A DNA stretch of 64,000 bases from Candidatus Tectimicrobiota bacterium (GTDB taxonomy: Bacteria > Tectomicrobia > Entotheonellia > Entotheonellales > Entotheonellaceae). A model generated the notes under the pieces. It was not told the DNA's origin. It saw nothing but the letters and a program-made list of their open reading frames with translations, and searched no databases. The stretch spans positions 1-64,000 of the forward strand of contig BPKO01000008.1 in assembly GCA_026005175.1 (NCBI GenBank), in the 5' to 3' direction. Shown here piece by piece: positions 1-15,075 of this stretch (the first letter of the stretch is position 1; each line of letters begins with the position of its first letter). The position numbers and the translations under genes were made by a program.

Positions 1-149
1 ATCGTCTTTGCCGTCCCCGGAGGTCCCTCCAAGTAGATGTGCTCACGGGCAATCAGTCCCAGGAGCAGCGCCTCTTTGACGTCGTCGTGGCCGACGACGT
101 ACCGGTCCATTTCTGCGCGAATGTGCCGTAACCCTTCGAGAACGTCCAT
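1..149 (-). CDS. MoxR-family AAA+ ATPase, N-terminal part only
   Basis: The first 49 codons of a gene that runs off the left edge. The translation begins MDVLEGLRHI and reaches a Walker A motif GPPGTAKT at residues 42-49, preceded by the VVGHDDVKEALLLGLI segment typical of MoxR ATPases. MoxR proteins are chaperone-like ATPases that usually work with von Willebrand factor A partners in maturing enzymes or building envelope complexes. The partner genes would lie outside the window. The start is the ATG at 149. A weak GGTGAGG lies just upstream. The family call rests on a short fragment. Confidence 0.75.
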   Translation of the reverse strand, partial: MDVLEGLRHIRAEMDRYVVGHDDVKEALLLGLIAREHIYLEGPPGTAKT

Positions 150-247
150 AGAGGGACCTCACCTCACTAGGAAAAAGCCCGATTCCGCATGCGCTATCAA
201 CCTACCACACCCGTGCCGGGAAGGCAAACCCAAATTGCGCGCCCGCC

Positions 248-1461
248 CTAGCGGTCCCAGCGCAGGTCGAGCCGCAGCCCTTCTCCTGCCGCGTCGTAGG
301 GCCGGTCATGGTAGTCATCGCGGCCGCCCAATCGCCAGCCCTCGGCAAAGCGCGTGGCGCGAAAGGCAGAGACGTCCACCGTGGTGGCCTGGCCGGCAGT
401 GACGAGCTCGGCCAGGGCGATGCCCACCGCCGGCGAGAGCTTGAAGCCGGTGCCGCTGAAGCCCACCCCCAGGTAGAGGCCTTCGAGGGCCCGGGGCGCG
501 GTCGACGATCATCTTGCCATCAGGGGTGAGGGTGTAGCAGCCGGCATAGCCCCGCCGCAGGCGGGCCTGCTGCATGGCAGGATAGCGCGCCACCAGCGCC
601 GCTGCCCCCTGCACCCGCACCGTCTCGTCGACGGCGTCGCGGTAGGCATCGGGATCGACCCCGTTTTCGCCGGGGCCATAGCCCACCAGAGTCAGTCCTG
701 CCGCATCGGGACGAAAGTAAAGCGACCCCGGCGCGATGCAAGTAAGGTGGCGGGACACCTGCGGCGGCCGTTCCATGAGCATCACCTGGTGGCGCGAGGG
801 CACCAGCGGCAGCGCCACGCCCGCCTGGCGCAGCAGCGGCCCTGCCCAGGCGCCGGCCGTGACCACCACCGCCGGCGCAGCCAGAAAGCCAGCAGTGGTC
901 TCCACCCCCTGCACCCGCCCCCCCGCCACGCGCAGCCCGGTGACCCGCACCCCTTGAAGCAGCTGGGCGCCGCCGCGGCGCGCCGCTGCCATAAACGCCT
1001 GCGCCGTGGCGTAGCCGTCGGCGTAGCCCGACTCGGGCTCGTACGCCGCCACCTCGACGTCGTGCACGGACAAACCGGGATCGAGACGGCGCAGCGCCTC
1101 GCCGTCCACCAGGCAAGTGGGCACGCCGATGGCCTGCAGGCGTGCCACGTTGCGCCGCAGCCGCTCGGTGTGCTCGGGCGCCACCAGGCGCACAAAGCCC
1201 GTCTGCGTGAAGCCGCAGCTGCCGCCCACGCGGTCTTTCCACTCCTGAAACCAGCGCAGCGACGCAAGGGCCAGGCGCGCTTCGGGCAAAAACGGGTAGT
1301 GCAGGCGCACCAGGGCCGAGGACTTGCCGCTCGCCCCGGCGCCCAGGGCGTCTTTTTCCACCACCACCACCCGCCGCACCCCCCGCTGCACCAGCTGGAA
1401 GGCGGTGCTCGTGCCCATCACCCCGGCCCCCGACGATCACCACCTCGGCATGACGCGCCAT
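248..1461 (-). CDS. FAD-dependent amine/D-amino-acid oxidase family protein (frameshifted)
   Basis: A DAO-fold (DadA / glycine oxidase / sarcosine oxidase beta-like) flavoenzyme of about 404 residues once two frame changes, near 1430 and 500, are bridged. The start MARHAEVVIVGG is the first strand of the FAD-binding fold and has AGGAGG five bases upstream. The reading continues as VMGTSTAFQLVQRGV and VVVVEKDALGAGASGKSSAL, then ends in a frame with GFSGTGFKLSPAVG, the usual C-terminal FAD-contact motif of this family. Such enzymes oxidise amino acids or N-methyl amines with O2 or an electron-transfer partner; the substrate cannot be read here. The first frame change falls in the glycine-rich FAD loop within a G/C run, so a sequence error is likely. 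It diverges from the SDR gene that follows. Confidence 0.75.
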
Positions 1462-1557
1462 GGCTCCTCCTTGCACGCTGGCCGGGCTTGCTCCCGCAGC
1501 ACAGCCGTGCTATAAGGGCAGACGTCCCCCGGATCGCAAAGGCAGCGAGGAGACGCC

Positions 1558-2341
1558 GTGCACATCGACTTAAGCGGCAAAGTGGCACTGGTGACCGGCG
1601 GCAGCCGCGGCATCGGCCGCGCCATCGCCGTGGCCCTGGCGCGCGCCGGCGCCGCCGTGGCCCTGGTGGCCCGCCACGCCGATGCCCTCGCAGAAGCGGC
1701 GCACGAGGTGGCCACCGCAGGCCGCCTCGCCCTGCCCCTGGTCTGCGACGTCACCGACGCCGCCCAGGTGCAGCGGCTGCCGGAGCGGGTGACCAACGCG
1801 CTGGGAGCCATTGACATCTTGGTCAACAGCGCCGGCGCTGCCGGCAGCCACAAGTTCCTCGACCACCCCGACGACCTCTGGGCGGCCATGCTGGCGTGCA
1901 ACCTTACCAGCGTTTACCGCGTCTGTAAAGCCGTGGTGCCCGGCATGGTGGCGCGGCGCTGGGGCCGCATCATCAACCTTGGCTCTACGGCGAGCAAGAT
2001 CGGCGCCCGCTACACCGCAGCCTATACTGCCGCCAAGCACGGCGTGCTCGGCCTCACCCGTGCCCTGGCGGTCGAGCTCAACCCCTACCAGATCACCGTC
2101 AACGCCATCTGCCCCGGCTATGTCGACACCCCCTTTACCGCGGGGGGTGATCGCCAACATCGTGGCCCGCACCGGCAAGTCGCCAGAAGCGGCGCGCCAG
2201 GCGCTGGCCGCCTTCAATCCCCAGCAGCGGCTCATCACCCCCGAAGAGGTGGCGGCGGTGGCGGTGCTGCTGGCCAGCGAGGCAGCCCGTGGCATCACCG
2301 GGCAGGCGATCAACGTCGACGGCGGCGAAGTCATGTTCTAG
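1558..2341 (+). CDS. SDR-family oxidoreductase, FabG-like (one frameshift)
   Basis: Classical short-chain dehydrogenase of about 260 residues. Visible are the cofactor motif TGGSRGIG (residues 13-20), NSAG (90-93), the catalytic Ser near 143 and the Tyr156-x3-Lys160 pair (YTAAK), and the terminal INVDGG. The frame shifts at about 2145 inside a run of seven G; the second part reads VIANIVARTGKSPEAA to the stop. The start is GTG at 1558 with GAGGAGA upstream. It probably reduces or oxidises a 3-oxo/3-hydroxy acyl or similar alcohol with NAD(P)H. It sits 10 bases before a RidA gene and close to a 2-hydroxyacid dehydrogenase, which suggests a small catabolic operon. Confidence 0.85.
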
Positions 2342-2351
2342 GAGACCCCCC

Positions 2352-2753
2352 ATGCCCGACAAAACCCTCATCAATCCCCCTACCCTGGCGCGGCCCGTGG
2401 GCTACAGCCACGCGGTAAAAGTCGAGGGCGGCACCACCGTCTACCTGGCAGGGCAAACCGGCCAGGACGCCTCGGGGCGGATCGCCGCGCCGGGGGACAT
2501 CGTGGCCCAGTTCCGCCAGGCCCTGCACAACCTCAAGGCGGTGGCCGAAGCCGCCGGCGTGGCCCTTACCGACGTCGTCAAGCTCACCCTCTACGTCACC
2601 GCCTGCGACACGTACCGCGCCAACGCGCGCGCCATCGGCGCCGTCTACCGCGAGTTCTTTGGCAGCTACTACCCGGCCATGACCCTGGTGGAGGTGCGGC
2701 GGCTGTGGGACGAGGCGGCGATGGTGGAAATCGAGGGCATTGCCGTGCGCTAA
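2352..2753 (+). CDS. RidA/YjgF-family protein
   Basis: A 133-residue protein of the RidA (YjgF/YER057c/UK114) family, whose members hydrolyse reactive enamine/imine intermediates such as 2-aminoacrylate, or act as related deaminases. The family signature shows as LAGQTGQDASG in the N-terminal third and the terminal segment VEIEGIAVR. I chose the ATG at 2352 because TAGGAG precedes it and it starts at the usual position for the family; an in-frame upstream ATG would add an implausible arginine/serine-rich extension overlapping the SDR gene. Context next to SDR and 2-hydroxyacid dehydrogenase genes suggests a catabolic variant rather than the housekeeping RidA. Confidence 0.88.
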   Translation: MPDKTLINPPTLARPVGYSHAVKVEGGTTVYLAGQTGQDASGRIAAPGDIVAQFRQALHNLKAVAEAAGVALTDVVKLTLYVTACDTYRANARAIGAVYREFFGSYYPAMTLVEVRRLWDEAAMVEIEGIAVR

Positions 2754-2828
2754 AAAAAGTTGCAGCGCCAGCAGCGGCGCGCTAGTGTATTGGTGCCACC
2801 GAAAGCGGCAAGCCCAGGCAAGCGCCCT

Positions 2829-3825
2829 ATGGAGACGATCCTTTTCACCCAGGGAATCGAGCTGCCAGCAGCGATCGTGGAGCTGGCCTACGCCCTTAAG
2901 CCGGCAGGGTTTCGCCTCCACCACCTGCCGCCTGCGGCCAGCGCTGCCGACATTACCGCTGCCTTGCGCGAGGCCGATTATCTCATGGGCTTTGTGCGCG
3001 AGCTGCCCGACGAGGCCTTCCTGCAGGCCAAGCGGCTCAAGCTCATCCAGGTGCTCAGCGCCGGCTACGAGCGCGTCAACATCGCCGCGGCCCCGCCAGG
3101 CGCGCATCCCGGTGTGCACCAACGGCGGCGCCAACGCGGTGGCGGTGGCCGAGCACGCCATCATGCTCATGCTGGCCGTGTACCGCAAGCTGATCGCCTA
3201 CCACGCCAACGTCGCTGCCGGCCGCTGGCACCAGGGCCTGCCGCGCGCCGCCGACGTCTTCGAGCTGGCGGGCAAGCGCGTGGGGCTCATCGGCTTGGGG
3301 CAGATTGGCGAGCAGGTGGCACGGCGGCTGCGCGCTTTTGAGGCGCGGGTGCTTTACTACGACCCGGTGCGGCGCGCCACGGCCGAGGAGCGGCGGCTGG
3401 GCGTCGAATACCTCCCCTTGGAGGCGCTTCTGGAAAGCGCCGACATCGTCAGCCTGCACGTGCCGCTCAACGCCGCCACGCGCGGCCTCATCGACGCCCG
3501 GGCCCTGGCGCGCATGAAGCCCAAGGCCGTACTCATCAACACCAGCCGCGGCGCCGTGGTGGAGGAGGAGGCCCTGGTGGCGGCACTGCAGCAGGGACGG
3601 CTGCTGGGCGCCGGGCTCGATACCCTGGCGCAGGAGCCGCCCGACCCCGGCCACCCCCTGCTCAAGCTGCCCAACGTGGTGCTCACGCCGCACAGCGCCG
3701 GGCCGACGGTGGAGAGCTTTGACAAACGCTTTCGCAACGGCTATGCCAACATCGAGCGCGTCGCCGCCGGCTTGCCCCCGCGCTGGGTGATCCCGGAGAT
3801 GCGCGACTTGTTTCCTGCGTCGTAA
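2829..3825 (+). CDS. D-2-hydroxyacid dehydrogenase (one frameshift)
   Basis: NAD-dependent D-isomer-specific 2-hydroxyacid dehydrogenase of about 331 residues. The N-terminal substrate-binding half begins METILFTQGIEL and contains VLSAGYERVN, which holds a typical substrate-contact arginine region. After a frame change near 3095 the second half carries the nucleotide-binding GLGQIGEQVARRL, then INTSRGAVVEEEAL and the catalytic-histidine segment LTPHSAG. The family includes glyoxylate/hydroxypyruvate, phosphoglycerate and D-lactate dehydrogenases; the exact substrate is not decided. The frame change lies in a GCGGCCCCGCC stretch and is probably an indel error. The gene follows RidA closely and precedes the malic enzyme gene by 13 bases. 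Confidence 0.85.
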
Positions 3826-3838
3826 GGAGAGCCAAAGG

Positions 3839-6300
<2,462 letters not shown>

Positions 6301-6383
6301 AAGTGGACTTGCCAGGGAGGGAAGCGTCCTTGTATACCATGGAACGAGGTGTAAGCACGCCCCCGACGCGTCGAGGCCGGCAG

Positions 6384-7037
6384 ATGGTGTCGATTCTCAA
6401 AAAAGCGATCATGGCGGTGACCGGCCTGGGCTGGTTCGTCTACGTGGTCCTGCACCTGGCCGGTAACCTGCTGCTCTTTAAGGGCCCCGAGACGTACAAC
6501 GCTTACTCGGAGTTTCTGGTCTCCAATCCGCTCATCATCCCGGCGGAACTCGGCCTGCTCGTCTTTCTGGTGGCCCATCTGGCCTCGGCCTGGCGGGTGA
6601 CGCGGGAAAACAGCGCGGCGCGGCCGCAGCCTTACCTGGAGCGCGTGCTGAGCCGCCGCGGTGGCACCACTTCGGCCAGCGGCTGGTTTAGCACCTTTGC
6701 CTCGCGCACCATGTGGTACGGCGGCGTGCTGCTGCTTTTCTTCCTCATCCTACACGTGTGGATGTTCAAGTACGGCGACCGCAGCGGCGCCCACGGGCTG
6801 TGGGGGCTGGTGGTGCGCAGCTTCAAAAACCCGTGGATCAGCGCCATTTACATTGCGGCCATGCTTCCCCTGGGCTTCCACCTGAGCCACGGCTTTGCCA
6901 GCGCCCTGCAAACCCTGGGACTGCTCAAGCCGCGCTGGTATCCCGGGGTGCGGCGCCTGAGCCAAGTGGTGGGCTGGGTGCTGGCCGCCGGCTTTATCCT
7001 GCTTCCCCTGTGGGCTTTGCTCTTTGCAGAGGTGTGA
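6384..7037 (+). CDS. sdhC: Succinate dehydrogenase/fumarate reductase cytochrome b subunit, type B
   Basis: Single membrane anchor of about 217 residues with five predicted transmembrane segments, beginning [17 protein letters not shown]. Histidines in [22 protein letters not shown] and GFHLSHG are placed as haem b ligands in type-B (diheme, one-subunit) enzymes of the Bacillus, Bacteroides and epsilonproteobacterial type. Two in-frame upstream starts (6297 GTG, 6339 ATG) would add a hydrophilic extension that overlaps mdh; I prefer 6384, which has GAGG nine bases upstream and matches the family N-terminus. The stop is one base before the sdhA start, so translation is probably coupled. Confidence 0.88.
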   Translation: MVSILKKAIMAVTGLGWFVYVVLHLAGNLLLFKGPETYNAYSEFLVSNPLIIPAELGLLVFLVAHLASAWRVTRENSAARPQPYLERVLSRRGGTTSASGWFSTFASRTMWYGGVLLLFFLILHVWMFKYGDRSGAHGLWGLVVRSFKNPWISAIYIAAMLPLGFHLSHGFASALQTLGLLKPRWYPGVRRLSQVVGWVLAAGFILLPLWALLFAEV

Positions 7038-7038
7038 G

Positions 7039-8958
<1,920 letters not shown>

Positions 8959-8966
8959 GAGCGACG

Positions 8967-9713
8967 ATGGACTTCATCCTCAAGGTGTGGCGACAAAACG
9001 GCCCCGACGCGCCGGGACGCCTGGTGACGTACGAGGCAACGAACATTCCGCCCGAGGCCTCGTTTCTGGAGATGCTCGACATCGTCAACGCCGGGCTGGA
9101 AGCGCGCGGCGAGGACCCCATTGCCTTTGAGCACGACTGCCGCGAGGGCATCTGCGGCAGCTGCGGCATGATGATCAACGGCCGCCCGCACGGCCCCGGG
9201 CGAGGCATCACCACCTGCCAGCTCTATATGCGCCAGTTCAAGGACGGCCAGACCATCGTCGTCGAGCCCTGGCGCGCCAAGGCCTTCCCGGTGATCAAGG
9301 ACCTGGTGGTGGACCGCTCGGCGTTTGACCGCATCATCGCCGCCGGCGGCTACATCTCGATCAACACCGGCAGCGCCCCGGAGGCCAACTCGATCCTGGT
9401 GCCCAAGGAAGACGCCGACCTGGCCATGGACGCCGCCGCTTGCATCGGCTGCGGCGCCTGCGTGGCGGCCTGCAAGAACGCCTCGGCCATGCTCTTTGTG
9501 GCCGCCAAAGTGGCGCACTTGGCGCTTTTGCCTCAGGGCAAGCCGGAGCGCCGGCGGCGGGTGCTGGCCATGGTGGCGGCGATGGACGCCGAGGGCTTTG
9601 GCAACTGCACCAACGAGGGCGAGTGCGAAGCGGAGTGTCCTAAAAACATCTCCATCGCCCACATCGCCCGCCTCAACCGGGAATACCTCCGCGCCAAGTT
9701 CTTCTCGCGCTAA
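8967..9713 (+). CDS. sdhB: Succinate dehydrogenase/fumarate reductase iron-sulfur subunit
   Basis: A 248-residue electron-transfer subunit. The [2Fe-2S] ligands lie in [10 protein letters not shown] with a further cysteine in ITTCQLY; the [4Fe-4S]/[3Fe-4S] ligands lie in [13 protein letters not shown] and in [15 protein letters not shown]. It carries electrons from the FAD in SdhA to the quinone site in SdhC. Start ATG at 8967 has TAGGAGCG upstream, overlapping the sdhA stop region. It ends the operon; a strong GC hairpin begins six bases after its stop. Confidence 0.95.
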   Translation: MDFILKVWRQNGPDAPGRLVTYEATNIPPEASFLEMLDIVNAGLEARGEDPIAFEHDCREGICGSCGMMINGRPHGPGRGITTCQLYMRQFKDGQTIVVEPWRAKAFPVIKDLVVDRSAFDRIIAAGGYISINTGSAPEANSILVPKEDADLAMDAAACIGCGACVAACKNASAMLFVAAKVAHLALLPQGKPERRRRVLAMVAAMDAEGFGNCTNEGECEAECPKNISIAHIARLNREYLRAKFFSR

Positions 9714-9718
9714 GCGCT

Positions 9719-9746
9719 GCCGGGGTGCCCTGGCGGGTGCCCCGGC
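9719..9746 (+). terminator. GC-rich hairpin after sdhB
   Basis: GCCGGGG at 9719-9725 pairs with CCCCGGC at 9740-9746, and the inner TGCCC/GGGTG extends the stem to about twelve pairs around a TGGC loop. There is no T tract, so it may act as a weak terminator or protect the mRNA 3' end rather than be a full intrinsic terminator. Confidence 0.5.
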
Positions 9747-9812
9747 GGCAAGTGGCGTCGCACGTCCCAAGCGCCGCGGCGTGCGTGCAAAACCCTGTTC
9801 TCTGCCAAACCG

Positions 9813-10634
9813 ATGTCCCTCGTGGTTGCCGTAGAAACCCTTTTGATTGGCGGCGTGACGGGGCTGCTTGCCGGCCTGCTCGGGGTGGGCGGCGGCTTCC
9901 TCCTCATTCCCCTGCTGTCTTTGAGCGGCACCCCGATTCACACCGCCATCGGCACCAGCCTGGCTTTTATTGCCTGCGTCAGCCTGGCCGGCAGCGTGCA
10001 GCACCTGCGCCAGGGCAGCATCGACTTGCTGGTGGCCCTGGCCCTGGCCTTGCCAGCAGCGGTGATGGCCAGCGTGGGCGCCCGCCTCTCGGGACTTCTT
10101 TCTCCCGCCGTGTTGCACCTGCTCTTTGGCCTGCTGGTGCTGGGGGTGCTGGCTTTTTTCCACTTTTCGCCGCTGCCCGCTTCGGCGCCGCCCCTTCCGC
10201 CGGCCACCGGCCCCCTTTACGTGATCGAGCGCCGCCGCCGCATCGCGCAGGTCACCTACCGCTACCGCGTCAACCTCCTCAACGCCGTGCTCAGCGGCAT
10301 GAGCACCGGGCTGGTGAGCGGCTTTTTCGGCGTGGGCGGCGGCTTTCTCCTCGTGCCCCTGTCGGTGAGCGTGCTGCACATTCCCTTGCAAATCACCGCC
10401 GGGACCTGCCTGGCGGTGACCGTGCCGCCGGCGCTGGTGGGGGCCATTACCCACGGGCTGCTCGGCCACGTCGATCTTGGCCTGTGGCTGCCGCTGGTGC
10501 TGGGCGGCCTAGCCGGCAGCCAGCTGGGGGCCCGCCTCACGGTGCGCGTGCGGCCCCTCACCCTGAAGCGCCTCTTTTCTGCCGTGCTGCTTCTGGCCGC
10601 CCTCTCCATGCTGGCCCGCGGCCTGCGCGCCTGA
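9813..10634 (+). CDS. TSUP-family (TauE/SafE) membrane permease
   Basis: A 273-residue protein with about eight transmembrane segments. Two internal repeats carry the same motif: GLLAGLLGVGGGFLLIPLL near residues 14-32 and GLVSGFFGVGGGFLLVPL near 168-185, the duplicated DUF81 arrangement of the TSUP family. Members export or import sulfite, sulfoacetate, taurine or other organosulfur/organic anions, but the substrate cannot be told from sequence. Its neighbour on the opposite strand is a molybdoenzyme operon that could handle sulfur or other oxyanions; the two genes converge with only four bases between their stops. Confidence 0.85.
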   Translation: MSLVVAVETLLIGGVTGLLAGLLGVGGGFLLIPLLSLSGTPIHTAIGTSLAFIACVSLAGSVQHLRQGSIDLLVALALALPAAVMASVGARLSGLLSPAVLHLLFGLLVLGVLAFFHFSPLPASAPPLPPATGPLYVIERRRRIAQVTYRYRVNLLNAVLSGMSTGLVSGFFGVGGGFLLVPLSVSVLHIPLQITAGTCLAVTVPPALVGAITHGLLGHVDLGLWLPLVLGGLAGSQLGARLTVRVRPLTLKRLFSAVLLLAALSMLARGLRA

Positions 10635-10638
10635 GCCC

Positions 10639-13405
10639 TTACGCCAGGCGGTACGCCTGCGGCGCCGGCCGCACCGGCCGCAGCAGCCACAGGGGCCGCC
10701 GCAGCCCCTCGGGGCCAGGCGCGGGGCGCGTCTTGGCCAGCCACCGGCGGTACACTTCAAAGGCGCGGGTGGTGTCCACGAAGACGTCGCCGTAGCGGTC
10801 CTCGGGCCCGGCCGGCTCGAGGCGCACTTTCTGGTGCCAGCAGTGCATGCCGCTCACCGGGTCGGGCTGCACCGGGAAAGTGAGGTTCTGGTGCACCCCC
10901 GTCTCCTGCCACCAGACGCGGGCGGCATCGGGATCGCTGCTGGCAAAGGGGCCAGGGCCCTGGCGGTAGCGCAGGCGCCACTGCCCCGGCGCCACTTCTT
11001 GCAAGTCGGCCAGGGCGGTCGACCAGCGTTCGCCCCCTTCGGGGGCCAGCCGCCAGCGCCCCAGGTGGTGCGAGCAAGCCACCACCCCCGGGCGGATGGC
11101 CTCGGTGACCCAGACGCGGTTGACGAAGTAGCCGATCTCGGTGTGCACTTTCACCAGCGCCCCCGTCTGCACCCCCAGGCGCTCGGCGTCGCGCGGGTGC
11201 AGCCACAGCGGGTTGGTGTGCGAGATCTCGTAGAGCCACTTGGCGTTGCCCGAGCGGGTGTGGATGAGGGTGGGCAGGCGGAAGGTGGGCAGCAGCACGT
11301 ACTCCTCGCGGGGCGAGGTGGCTGCGGTGCACGTGGCTCTTGATGTAAGTGGGAACCGCGTACTCCGGCCAGCCCCAGGCCTTGAGGGTGGGCGAGAAGA
11401 ACTCCAGCTTGCGCGAGGGCGTACTGAAGCCCACCACCGGCGTGCCGTCGATCTCGACGCCGATCACCTGCCCCTCTTTGCGCACCAGGTGCGTCACCGG
11501 GTCGATCTCGGCACCGGCAAGCTGCGCCGGGGATAGGGGCTTTTCGTGCTCGCCGTATACCTCGCGCTTGACCTCAAAGGCGCCATACTTGCGCATGTAC
11601 TCGAGGGGCGTCAGCCCTTCGGCCGCCGCCGCCTCCGGCAGCCCGGGCACGCTGTGCTCGAAGATCCAGCGGTAGTACTCCTCCACGGTCAGCTTTTCCC
11701 CCGGGCGGTAAGGCGACTCGAAGTACTGGCGCACCCCCAGGCTGCCGTCGGGGTCGATGCGCCAGGAGAGCTCGATCCAGAACTCGTCCTCCTCCCAGAC
11801 CTCGCCGGGGTTGGCTTCGTACGTCCAGCGCACTGGCTGCCCCAGCTTCTCGCGCGCCACGCGCAGCACCGGCTGGCGAAAGGCGATCCAGCTGCCAGCC
11901 TGCGTCTCCTGGCTCATCAGGTCGTGGCGCTCGGCGGCCGTGCCCATGGGCAAGACGTAGTCGGCAAACCAGGCGGTCTCGCTCCACACCGGGGTGAGGG
12001 CGGCAGTGCAGGCCGATTTTCTCCTCGTCCCGCAGCACCTCGATCCAGGTGGCGCCGTCGGGGTTGGTCCACACCGGGTTATAGACGCGGGTAAAGTACG
12101 TGTCGAGGCGGCCGCGCCCTTCTTTCAAGAAGTGCGGCAGCAGGAAGCTCATCTCGTGGTGCGCCAGGGGATACTCGCGCGGCCACAGCAGCTCGTTCCA
12201 CACCTGCTGCGGCGGCGGCTTGAGAGGCGGGGCGGGCACGAACTTGTCCCAGCTGTTGGGCGAGGTGCCGCCGCGGGTGCCCACGCTGCCGGTCAGCACG
12301 TGGAGGAATTCCAGGCAGCGCGCCACCTGCCAGCCACCTCGTGGCCCGAGGCGGCGCTGCGCCAGATGTGGCTGGCAAAAGCCGGGGCGGCAGCGGCGAT
12401 CTGCCGCGCCACCTCGACGATCCGCGCCGCCGCCACGCCGCTTTCTGCTTCGGCAAAGGCCGGGGTGTAAGGGGCGTAGAGCTCTTTGAGGCAGCGTTCG
12501 AAGGTTTCAAACGTCGGCGCCGCCCCGGGGTGCTCGCTGCGCAGGTAGTCCTCCCAGTTCACCCAGCGCCGCAGGAAGTTGCGGTCGTAAAGCCCTTCCT
12601 GAAGGAGGACGTGGGCCATGGCCAGCAAAATGGCCGCCTCCGATCCCGGCCAGGGGGCGAGCCAGTAGTCGGCCATGGCGGCGGTGTTCGAGAGGCGCGG
12701 GTCGATCACCGCCAGCTTGGCCCCGGCCAGCTTGGCCTCGAGGATGCGCTGGGCGTGCGGGTTGAAGTAGTGGCCGGTCTCCAGGTGGGCGCTGAGCAGC
12801 AGCATGAAGCGGGCGTGGCTGTGGTCGGGAGAGGGGCGGTCGGCGCCCTGCCACAGGGCATAGCCCAGCCGTGCCCCGGCGGAGCAGACGTTGGTGTGGC
12901 TGTTGTGGCCGTCCACGCCCCAGGCCTGCAGCACGCGGTCCATGTAGCCGTCGTGGCCCGGGCGGCCGACGTGGTAGACGATCTCGGTGCGCCGGTTCTC
13001 CTGAAGTGCCTTGCGCAGGCGCGCCGCCAGCGTGTCGAGCACCTCTTCCCAGGTGGTGCGCTGCCACTGCCCGGAGCCGCGCGGCCCGCAGCGCTTGAGC
13101 GGGTAGAGGATGCGCTCGGGATCGTAGACCTGGTTGATGGTCGCCGGCCCTTTGGCGCAGTTGCGGCCGCGGCTGCCCGGGTGCACGGGGTTGCCTTCGA
13201 ACTTGCGGATGGCCAGCGTCTCCTTGTCGACGTAGGCGAGCAGGCCGCAAGCCGCCTCGCAGTTAAAGCATACGGTGGGAATCAGCATATACCGCCGCGT
13301 CACTTTGCGCGGCCAAGCCGCCGGATCGAACTCCTGCCAGTCGTCCCAGCGCTCCGGCGGGGGAAAACTGGCCAGCGCGCCAGTAGGGGCAAACCACGTG
13401 GGCAT
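10639..13405 (-). CDS. Molybdopterin-dependent oxidoreductase catalytic subunit, DMSO-reductase superfamily (three frameshifts)
   Basis: About 920 residues after bridging frame changes near 12340, 12000 and 11320. The N-terminal [4Fe-4S] motif is CFNCEAACG followed by a fourth cysteine in GRNCAKGPA. The Mo-bisMGD domain includes HTNVCSAGARLGY, whose cysteine sits where PsrA/PhsA-like enzymes have their Mo ligand (inference), and AVIDPRLSNTAAMADYWL. The last part contains HTRSGNAKWL and NPLWLHPRDAERLGV from the C-terminal MopB-binding domain. I see no twin-arginine signal at the N-terminus (MPTWFAPTGALASF), so the protein may face the cytoplasm. It lies 19 bases downstream of the Fe-S/NrfD fusion gene; GAGAGGAG precedes the ATG. 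The substrate (polysulfide, thiosulfate, tetrathionate, arsenate and similar are all possible) is unknown. Confidence 0.8.
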
Positions 13406-13424
13406 AAAAGGGCACTCCTCTCGA

Positions 13425-14985
13425 TTAGCTCAGCGGCAGCACCTGGCCGGCCAGCAGCCACAGGTGCTCGAAGACCAGCAAGCCGAGCAGGGCCAGCAGC
13501 CCGGCCAGCGCCGATACGGCGGCCGGTGCGCCCGGCACCAGCAACAAGAGCAGCAGCGGCACGGCGTGCCCCAGGGCCACCACCAGACCCCAGAAAGGCC
13601 GGCAGTAGGCGCCGCGCAGCAGCAGGCGCGCGGCACGCCGGGCGTCCTCGCTGCCGTGGGGCATCCCCAGCTCGGCCACCAGGATGATGAACAAGTCGGC
13701 GAGCAGGCTCCACAGCAGCACGTCGTGCAGCAAGCGCGCCGTGGGAGGATTGCCGGCCACCCCCAGGGCGAGCACCGCCAGGGGCCGCCGCGCCGGCCAG
13801 CAGCGCCTGCACCAGCAAGTGCAGGGGGAGGGCCGGGCTGAGCCAGAAGTCGCGGCCTTTGGCCTGACCAAAGAGAAAGCCGGTATAGATGGCAGCCAGA
13901 ATGGCCAGCAGGCCGCCGGGCCACAGCAGCGCCCGGCGCAGCCCCGTCGCGCCCAGCAGCGCTGCCAGGAGGCTCAGCCCCAGCACGGCGCCGTAAGCGA
14001 GCAAGACAAAGGCGCCGATGGCCAGCCAGGAACGCCACTGCGGCCGCAAGAAAAGGGTGTAAAAGCGCTCCGGCCGCTTGAGGTCAAAGATGAGCAGCGC
14101 GCCAGTGAGCGCCAGGAAGACCAGCGCCAGCAGCAGCGAGCCCCAGCTCAGCAGGGGGCTGTCGGGCACCCGCCCCAGGGCCACCCCCAGGGCGGCCAGC
14201 AGCAAGGCGCCGGCGGCAATCGACTTGCTCCAGATGTAGAGGCTCACCTTGCGGCCCCAGGGCACGGCGTGGGCCACGTCGTAGACGGTGCGCGGCGCCG
14301 CCGGGGCCAGGTCCTCCAGCGGCGGCGCCACCGGCAGCGCCGCCAGGCCCGGCAGCGTCAGGTCAGGGGTGTGGCGCGGCGGCAGCTGCGACCACATGCC
14401 CAGCGGCGGCTGCGGCTGGACCGCCGCCGGGGTGAGGCTGTGGGCGTCGGCGTCGATGTAGAAAAGCTGCGGGCGGGTGCCCTTTTCGGGCTTTCTCACC
14501 TGCACCGGGGCGCGGGCCACCACGCGGGCAATCAAGCTGTCGGGATCGTCGAGGTCGCCGGAGAGGATGGCCTGCGTGGGGCAGACGATCTCGCAGGCCG
14601 GACGCAGGCCGGCGTCGATGCGGTGGGCGCAGAAGTTGCACTTGGCCGCCGTGCCCTGCTGCGGGTCGAGGTAGAGGGCGTCGTAGGGACAGGCCTGCAT
14701 GCAGGCCTTGCAGCCGATGCACACCGCGGGGTCAAAGTCGACGATGCCGTCGGGGCGCTTGTAGAGGGCGGTCACCGGGCAGATGGTGACGCAGGGGGCG
14801 TTGGCGCAGTGGTTGCAGCGCAGCACGGCAAAGTGGCGCCGCGTGTGGGGGAATTCCCCCTTCTCCACGTACTTCACCCAGGTGCGGTAGACGCCCAGCG
14901 GCACCTGGTGCTCTTCTTTGCAAGCGACGCTGCAGGCATGACAGCCAATGCAGCGGCGGTGGTCGATGAGGAAGCCGATGTTCAT
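13425..14985 (-). CDS. Fused 4Fe-4S dicluster electron-transfer and NrfD-type membrane subunit (one frameshift)
   Basis: One polypeptide of about 520 residues joins two subunits that are normally separate. Residues about 1-175 are an NrfC/PsrB-like ferredoxin with ligand groups CIGCHACSVACKE, CNHCANAPCVTICP, CIGCKACMQACP and CNFCAHRI plus CEIVCP. After a proline-rich linker, residues about 235-520 are an NrfD/PsrC-like quinone-interacting domain with about eight membrane segments, for example LYIWSKSIAAGALLLAALG and VLLWSLLADLFIILVAEL. The frame changes once near 13795. The ATG at 14985 is preferred over an in-frame GTG six bases upstream because AAGGAG lies five bases before it. The gene is first in a two-gene operon with the molybdoenzyme. 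Confidence 0.85.
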
Positions 14986-15075
14986 AGCCACTCCTTGTCA
15001 GGGCGAGGCGCTGCCGGGGTTTAATAGCACACCGGCGCGGGCGGCACAAGGGCGGCGGGTCCTGGCATTTCTCGC

